This document shows, piece after piece, positions 44,941-50,240 of a DNA stretch of 50,240 nt. The number at the start of each line of letters is the position of its first letter. Within the stretch, counting starts at the first letter, position 1. The stretch spans positions 84,002-134,241 of the forward strand of contig NZ_JH650757.1 of NCBI RefSeq assembly GCF_000259195.1. Reading direction: 5' to 3'. This stretch comes from Pseudomonas donghuensis (GTDB lineage Bacteria > Pseudomonadota > Gammaproteobacteria > Pseudomonadales > Pseudomonadaceae). A program made the translations under genes and the position numbers. A model generated the notes under the pieces. It did not search any database and was not told the DNA's origin. It saw nothing but the letters and a program-made list of their open reading frames with translations.

Positions 44941-44962
44941 ATTCTTATAAGGTTGTAAGAAT
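44941..44962. promoter_or_regulatory. Interrupted palindrome upstream of the island promoter
   Basis: ATTCTTA - 8 nt - TAAGAAT, perfect 7-bp arms, about 20 bp upstream of the -35 box. It is a possible activator site. There is no regulator gene in the island, so a host protein would bind it. Confidence 0.3.
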
Positions 44963-45193
44963 ATTCATGGGTTTAATGTGTTTTAAGTATCAGCAAGTTA
45001 GAGTTTTTTCTATTTCATGTGCAGGGTGATCCGTTTGAATTAATTCTTGGTATGGCAACCTTTAATTCTCTCAACGCAAAACCTATATTCAGCCGTACAC
45101 CCCAATAAAGCGCCTTGACGCCGGCCCAGGCTATTTTTCGCTTCGAAGACCTGACCCCAGGGTTTACACTCTTTGCTCCTGAACAGGAGGAAA

Positions 45194-45310
45194 GCTGTGC
45201 TGACTCATCTCGATTCCCAAGGTCGCGCCAATATGGTCGACGTCACCGATAAAGCCGTGACTTCGCGTGAGGCCGTGGCCGAAGCGCGGGTGCGCATGCT
45301 CCCGCAAACC
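45194..45310. repeat. Right 117-bp direct repeat (start of intact moaC)
   Basis: Exact copy of 38869-38985. It lies within the intact moaC from 3 bp before its start to codon 38. Confidence 0.97.
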
Positions 45311-45673
45311 CTGCAGATGATCGTCGAAGGCGAGCACCCCAAGGGTGACGTGTTTGCCGTGGCGCGCATTGCTGGCATCCAGGCGGCAAAGAAAACCAGC
45401 GACCTGATTCCGTTGTGCCACCCGTTGCTGCTGACCAGCGTCAAGGTCGAGCTCAGCGCTGAAGGCAACGACACCGTTTACATCGTCGCCCGTTGCAAGC
45501 TGGCCGGGCAGACCGGCGTGGAAATGGAAGCCCTGACCGCTGCCAGCGTCGCGGCCCTGACCATCTACGACATGTGCAAGGCGGTCGACCGCGGCATGAT
45601 CATTGACGGCGTTCGCGTGCTGGAGAAACTGGGCGGCAAGAGCGGCCATTACCAGGCGGATGAAGTCAAATGA
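45197..45673 (+). CDS. moaC: Cyclic pyranopterin monophosphate synthase MoaC (intact copy)
   Basis: 158 residues from GTG 45197, with AGGAGG 7 nt upstream; the longer frame from 45173 runs through the ribosome site and is rejected. Family blocks are [36 protein letters not shown] (catalytic Lys and His region), [20 protein letters not shown] and [19 protein letters not shown]. It makes cyclic pyranopterin in molybdenum cofactor synthesis. The copy is whole, but its promoter and first 38 codons may be island-derived. Its stop overlaps moaD's start. Confidence 0.96.
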   Translation: MLTHLDSQGRANMVDVTDKAVTSREAVAEARVRMLPQTLQMIVEGEHPKGDVFAVARIAGIQAAKKTSDLIPLCHPLLLTSVKVELSAEGNDTVYIVARCKLAGQTGVEMEALTAASVAALTIYDMCKAVDRGMIIDGVRVLEKLGGKSGHYQADEVK

Positions 45674-45915
45674 ACATTAAGGTGATGTATTTCGCCCGTT
45701 ACCGGGAGGTTCTGGGTATCGACGTCGAGAAGCTCGACGGTTCGTTCGCTACCCTGGATGACGTACGCAAGGCACTGGTCGCAAAGGGCGGCAAGTATGA
45801 GGTGCTGAGCGAACAGAACCTGATGTGCGCGCGTAACGAAGAGCTGTGCAAGCTGGACGAGCCGCTCGAAGACGGTGACGAAGTAGCGTTCTTCCCGCCA
45901 GTGACCGGAGGCTGA
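45670..45915 (+). CDS. moaD: Molybdopterin synthase small subunit MoaD
   Basis: 81 residues, a ubiquitin-like sulfur carrier ending in the required Gly-Gly (FFPPVTGG). The thiocarboxylated tail donates sulfur to make molybdopterin with MoaE. The ATG overlaps the moaC stop by four bases, so the pair is coupled, and moaE follows 1 bp after its stop. Confidence 0.95.
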   Translation: MNIKVMYFARYREVLGIDVEKLDGSFATLDDVRKALVAKGGKYEVLSEQNLMCARNEELCKLDEPLEDGDEVAFFPPVTGG

Positions 45916-45916
45916 G

Positions 45917-46363
45917 ATGAGCGTTCGAGTCCAGGCCGAGGCCTTTGATCCGGGTGTCGAAGTCAACGCCATGCACGCGGCCAATGTTGGCGTGGGCGCG
46001 GTGGTGGGTTTTGTCGGCTACGTGCGCGACTTCAATGATGGCCAGGACGTGGCGGGGATGTTCCTGGAACACTACCCGGGTATGACCGAAAAGGCCCTGG
46101 GCAAGATCGTGGTTGAAGCCGAGCAGCGCTGGCCACTGCTCAAGGTTGAGGTGCTGCACCGTATCGGCGGCCTTGAACCGGGTGAGCCGATCGTCTTCGT
46201 CGGTGTCGCCAGTGCTCATCGCCAGGCCGCGTTCGACGCCTGCAATTTCATCATGGACTACCTCAAGACCCGTGCGCCGTTCTGGAAGAAGGAACAGACC
46301 GGGGACGGCCCGCGCTGGGTCGAAGGCAAGCAGAGTGATGAGGACGCTGCCGGGCGCTGGTAA
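45917..46363 (+). CDS. moaE: Molybdopterin synthase large subunit MoaE
   Basis: 148 residues. GAVVGFVGYVRDFNDGQ, LEHYPGMTEKAL and VEVLHRIGGLEPGEPIVFVG are MoaE blocks, with the Lys-rich APFWKKEQTGDGPRW active-site end. It binds MoaD and converts cyclic pyranopterin to molybdopterin. It is the last gene of the moa operon, followed by a REP-like terminator. Confidence 0.95.
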   Translation: MSVRVQAEAFDPGVEVNAMHAANVGVGAVVGFVGYVRDFNDGQDVAGMFLEHYPGMTEKALGKIVVEAEQRWPLLKVEVLHRIGGLEPGEPIVFVGVASAHRQAAFDACNFIMDYLKTRAPFWKKEQTGDGPRWVEGKQSDEDAAGRW

Positions 46364-46366
46364 CCC

Positions 46367-46394
46367 TGTGGGAGCTGGCTTGCCAGCTCCCACA
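46367..46394. terminator. REP-derived hairpin ending the moa operon
   Basis: Perfect palindrome of 13-bp arms, TGTGGGAGCTGGC / GCCAGCTCCCACA with a 2-nt loop, 3 bp after the moaE stop. It is one collapsed REP doublet and ends in a weak T-rich tract. Confidence 0.8.
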
Positions 46395-46422
46395 ATGCTT
46401 TTGCTTGTTGAGTTTTAATACG

Positions 46423-46460
46423 AAAAAGTCCAGTATGGAATTATGAGTACAAAATAGTTC
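46423..46460 (+). promoter_or_regulatory. Candidate DauR-type box upstream of the binding protein gene
   Basis: AAAAAGTCCA (46423-46432), 16 bases, then ACAAAATAGTTC (46449-46460). The same two blocks occur upstream of dauB (50149-50176, minus strand) but closer together. Shared upstream blocks at two promoters of one pathway suggest a common regulator, most likely the DauR-like protein between them. Confidence 0.55.
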
Positions 46461-46535
46461 CAGGCCGCCCCTTGCCTGCCCGCCTTTCCCTCTGTCTTGC
46501 AACACACCTCCAACAACGAGCGAGAGAGACCCGTC

Positions 46536-47312
46536 ATGAACAAGTTCACCCTGATCAGCGGTCTGGCCATGAGCCTGTTGGCCAGCAGCAGTCTGTACGC
46601 CGCTGGGGATACCCTGCGCATCGGCATCGAAGCCGCCTACCCACCCTTTGCCTCGAAGAATGACAAAGGCCAGATCGTCGGTTTCGACTACGACATCGGC
46701 AACGCCCTGTGCGCGCAGATGCAGGTCAAGTGTGAATGGAAAGAAGTCGAGTTCGACGGCCTGATCCCTTCGCTGAAAGTGAAGAAAATCGACGCCGCGC
46801 TGTCGTCGATGACCATCAGCGAAGAGCGCAAGAAGTCCGTGGACTTCACCCACAAGTACTACTTCACCTCATCGCGGCTGGTGATGAAAAAAGGTGCGGT
46901 GGTCGATGACCAGTACGAAAGCCTCAAGGGCAAGACCGTCGGCGTGCAGCGCGCGACCACCACTGATCGCTACGCCACCGAAGTGTTCGAACCCAAGGGC
47001 ATCAAGGTCCAGCGTTACGGCAACAACGAAGAAATCTACATGGACCTGGCATCCGGACGGGTCGATGCGATTTTTGCCGACACCATTCCCCTGGAAGACT
47101 TCCTGTCCATGCCCCGCGGCGCGGACTACGCCTTTACCGGCCCAGAGCTCAAAGATCCGAAATACGTCGGTGAGGGCGCGGGGATTGCCGTGCGCAAGGG
47201 CAATGGCGAGCTGGTCAGCCAGCTCAACCAGGCCATCGACGCTATCCGCGCCAACGGCGAATACCAGAAGATCCAGGCCAAGTACTTCAAGTCGGACATC
47301 TACGGCGACTGA
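46536..47312 (+). CDS. Periplasmic amino-acid ABC-transporter binding protein
   Basis: 258 residues with a Sec signal peptide ([19 protein letters not shown]) and a solute-binding fold: [49 protein letters not shown] and the late block [14 protein letters not shown]. This is the lysine/arginine/ornithine-type (His-family) class. It lies beside dauR, and in P. aeruginosa a comparable binding protein adjoins dauBAR, so arginine or D-arginine uptake is likely. No permease or ATPase follows in the window. The ATG at 46536 opens MNKFTLISG. Confidence 0.9.
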   Translation: MNKFTLISGLAMSLLASSSLYAAGDTLRIGIEAAYPPFASKNDKGQIVGFDYDIGNALCAQMQVKCEWKEVEFDGLIPSLKVKKIDAALSSMTISEERKKSVDFTHKYYFTSSRLVMKKGAVVDDQYESLKGKTVGVQRATTTDRYATEVFEPKGIKVQRYGNNEEIYMDLASGRVDAIFADTIPLEDFLSMPRGADYAFTGPELKDPKYVGEGAGIAVRKGNGELVSQLNQAIDAIRANGEYQKIQAKYFKSDIYGD

Positions 47313-47341
47313 TCGCCGACTCACTCAAGGCCTGGAGCCAG

Positions 47342-47968
47342 TCAGGCCTTGAGTTCCTTCAGGTGTTTGTACACCGTCGCCCGTCCCATCCCCAGCACAT
47401 TGGCCACATAGTTGGCCGCACTCTTGCCTTTGAACGCGCCTTCGGCGTGCAGGGCCAGCACCAGTTCGCGCTTGTGGTCGCGGCTGAGCAGGTTGAGGCT
47501 CAGTTGCCGTTGACGCAGCCAGCTGTTGAGGAAGGTGTTGATGCGTTCTTGCCAGTCATCGCGAAACAGCGCATCGGGCTGCGGGATCAACTTGCTTGGC
47601 GAGAGGAACAGGTCCAGCGCCGCCTTGGCGTTCTCGAACAGAGAGATATTCAGGTTGATGCACAGCACCGCCAGCGGCTTTCCGGCCGGGTCGCGCAGCA
47701 CGGTGCTCAGCGAGCGGATCTTCTGCCCGTCCCAATTGAGTTTTTCGTAGGGGCCGATGTTGGTCTCGTCGGTGCCCGCCTCGAGCATGTCCTCCAGGGC
47801 CGCCTCATCGCCAATCTCGCGCTTGGACAGGTTGTTGGCGATGTAATCGATCTTCTGGCTGCGCAGATCGTGCAGCACTACTTCGGCGTGGGGGAAGAAC
47901 AGGGTGGCGATGGCGTCGGCGATGGCCCGGTAGTTTTGCAGGGCGGGATCGGGGCGGGGTGTGGGCAT
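47342..47968 (-). CDS. dauR: DauR-like regulator (YheO PAS-like and HTH domains)
   Basis: 208 residues. The N-terminal YheO/PAS-like domain shows FFPHAEVVLHDLRSQKIDYI and GKPLAVLCINLNIS. The C-terminal HTH ends SAANYVANVLGMGRATVYKH, typical of this family. DauR represses the dauBA operon until D-arginine or its product is present, in P. aeruginosa. Here it is encoded next to dauA and faces the binding-protein gene. The assignment rests on family and order (dauB-dauA-dauR-binding protein, as in P. aeruginosa from memory). Confidence 0.82.
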   Translation of the reverse strand: MPTPRPDPALQNYRAIADAIATLFFPHAEVVLHDLRSQKIDYIANNLSKREIGDEAALEDMLEAGTDETNIGPYEKLNWDGQKIRSLSTVLRDPAGKPLAVLCINLNISLFENAKAALDLFLSPSKLIPQPDALFRDDWQERINTFLNSWLRQRQLSLNLLSRDHKRELVLALHAEGAFKGKSAANYVANVLGMGRATVYKHLKELKA

Positions 47969-48042
47969 TCGGGCAGGCTCCAGGCGGTGTCAGCGCCCTT
48001 GGCGAAAGGGCGCTGGGAGTGTGCCGCAATCGCGGCCGGGCG

Positions 48043-50134
<2,092 letters not shown>

Positions 50135-50148
50135 GCGAAGCTCCAAAT

Positions 50149-50176
50149 GAACTATTTTGTCTATTATGGACTTTTT
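50149..50176 (-). promoter_or_regulatory. Candidate DauR-type box upstream of dauB
   Basis: On the minus strand AAAAAGTCCA, 6 bases, then ACAAAATAGTTC, with the imperfect palindrome GTCCATAATAGAC between. The same two blocks lie upstream of the binding-protein gene at 46423-46460. It is 15 bp before the dauB start. Confidence 0.55.
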
Positions 50177-50219
50177 GTTTATTTGGGCAATATCGGAAGG
50201 ATTAAATGGACGAAAAGCA

Positions 50220-50240
50220 TCGCGGGGCAAGCCCGCTCCT
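50220..50240. repeat. Partial REP at the window edge
   Basis: CGCGGGGCAAGCCCGCTCCT is the start of a REP element of the CGGGCAAGCCCG subtype. It is cut by the end of the window. Confidence 0.7.

Larger units (their letters stand above)
44848..45196. other. Island promoter region and moaC leader
   Basis: About 350 bp with no convincing gene. The left two thirds are AT-rich and hold the island operon's control signals; the right part (about 45110-45196) is GC-richer and is the leader of the intact moaC, homologous but not identical to the leader of the truncated copy (both share GGGTTTACA and CCTGAA-CAGGAG elements). Confidence 0.6.
38869..45310. mobile_element. Genomic island inserted in moaC, flanked by a 117-bp direct repeat
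   Basis: Identical 117-bp copies (38869-38985 and 45194-45310) bracket about 6.2 kb of AT-richer DNA holding one five-gene operon. The left copy belongs to a moaC truncated after about 38 codons; the right copy belongs to an intact moaC. Just upstream of the repeats the two moaC leader regions are similar but clearly diverged, although the repeats are identical. This fits integration of a circle carrying its own moaC promoter and 5' end by one crossover inside moaC. No integrase or transposase gene is visible, so the mobilising enzyme, if any, was external or lost. Confidence 0.8.

Noticed and set aside
38986..45193. Integrase, transposase or tRNA attachment site for the island
   Set aside because: No such gene or tRNA was found; the flanking repeats lie in moaC and are too long and gene-derived for a typical target-site duplication.

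Overview
The window reads as chromosomal DNA of a fluorescent-group Pseudomonas. The support is a complete 12-gene alginate operon, a dauBAR-type D-arginine locus, moaCDE, phoH, high GC with long antisense shadow frames, and many Pseudomonas-type REP/REPIN palindromes (TGTGGGAGCTGGCTTGCC and relatives). No rRNA, tRNA, CRISPR array, integrase or transposase gene was seen.

Layout. (1) 84-2417: a crotonase-family hydratase, a universal stress protein and a LysR regulator. (2) 2573-7648: a tripartite multidrug-type efflux operon (MFS pump, HlyD adaptor, outer-membrane lipoprotein channel), preceded by an 18-codon coupled leader ORF and followed by a short-chain dehydrogenase. (3) 7691-15427: a divergent acyl-/aryl-CoA catabolic module (ThDP 2-keto acid decarboxylase, PaaK-like CoA ligase, acyl-CoA dehydrogenase and hot-dog thioesterase against SDR, CitE-like lyase and TetR repressor), with a perfect 20-bp palindrome in the divergent promoter region. 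(4) 15725-17483: SDR, thioredoxin-like protein and a small membrane protein. (5) 17634-34268: algD-8-44-K-E-G-X-L-I-J-F-A on the minus strand, with an AlgU-type promoter and a long leader upstream of algD. REPINs lie at the operon's end, inside it twice, and upstream of it. (6) 34597-38685: yaaA, a deacetylase-like protein with a degenerate active site, phoH and a small unknown gene. (7) 38869-45310: an AT-rich island inserted in moaC. (8) 45197-46363: moaCDE. (9) 46536-50134: amino-acid binding protein, dauR, dauA and dauB.

The most interesting item is the moaC island. It is bounded by a perfect 117-bp direct repeat of the moaC 5' end, leaving a truncated moaC on the left and an intact one on the right. 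Inside is one compact minus-strand operon: a 33-codon peptide gene, a strong hairpin, a SagB-type (nitroreductase-fold) dehydrogenase, a TPR-methyltransferase, a NodU/CmcH-type O-carbamoyltransferase and an EntS-like MFS exporter. This looks like a peptide-derived natural-product pathway (precursor, oxidation, methylation, carbamoylation, export). It has no YcaO cyclodehydratase, the usual partner of SagB enzymes, and I do not recognise it as any characterised pathway.

Other points are an algK start that is disrupted or rebuilt by a REPIN, shared regulatory boxes at the dau locus, and the substrate-unknown CoA module. Functions are assigned from motifs and gene context read by eye; no database search was run.
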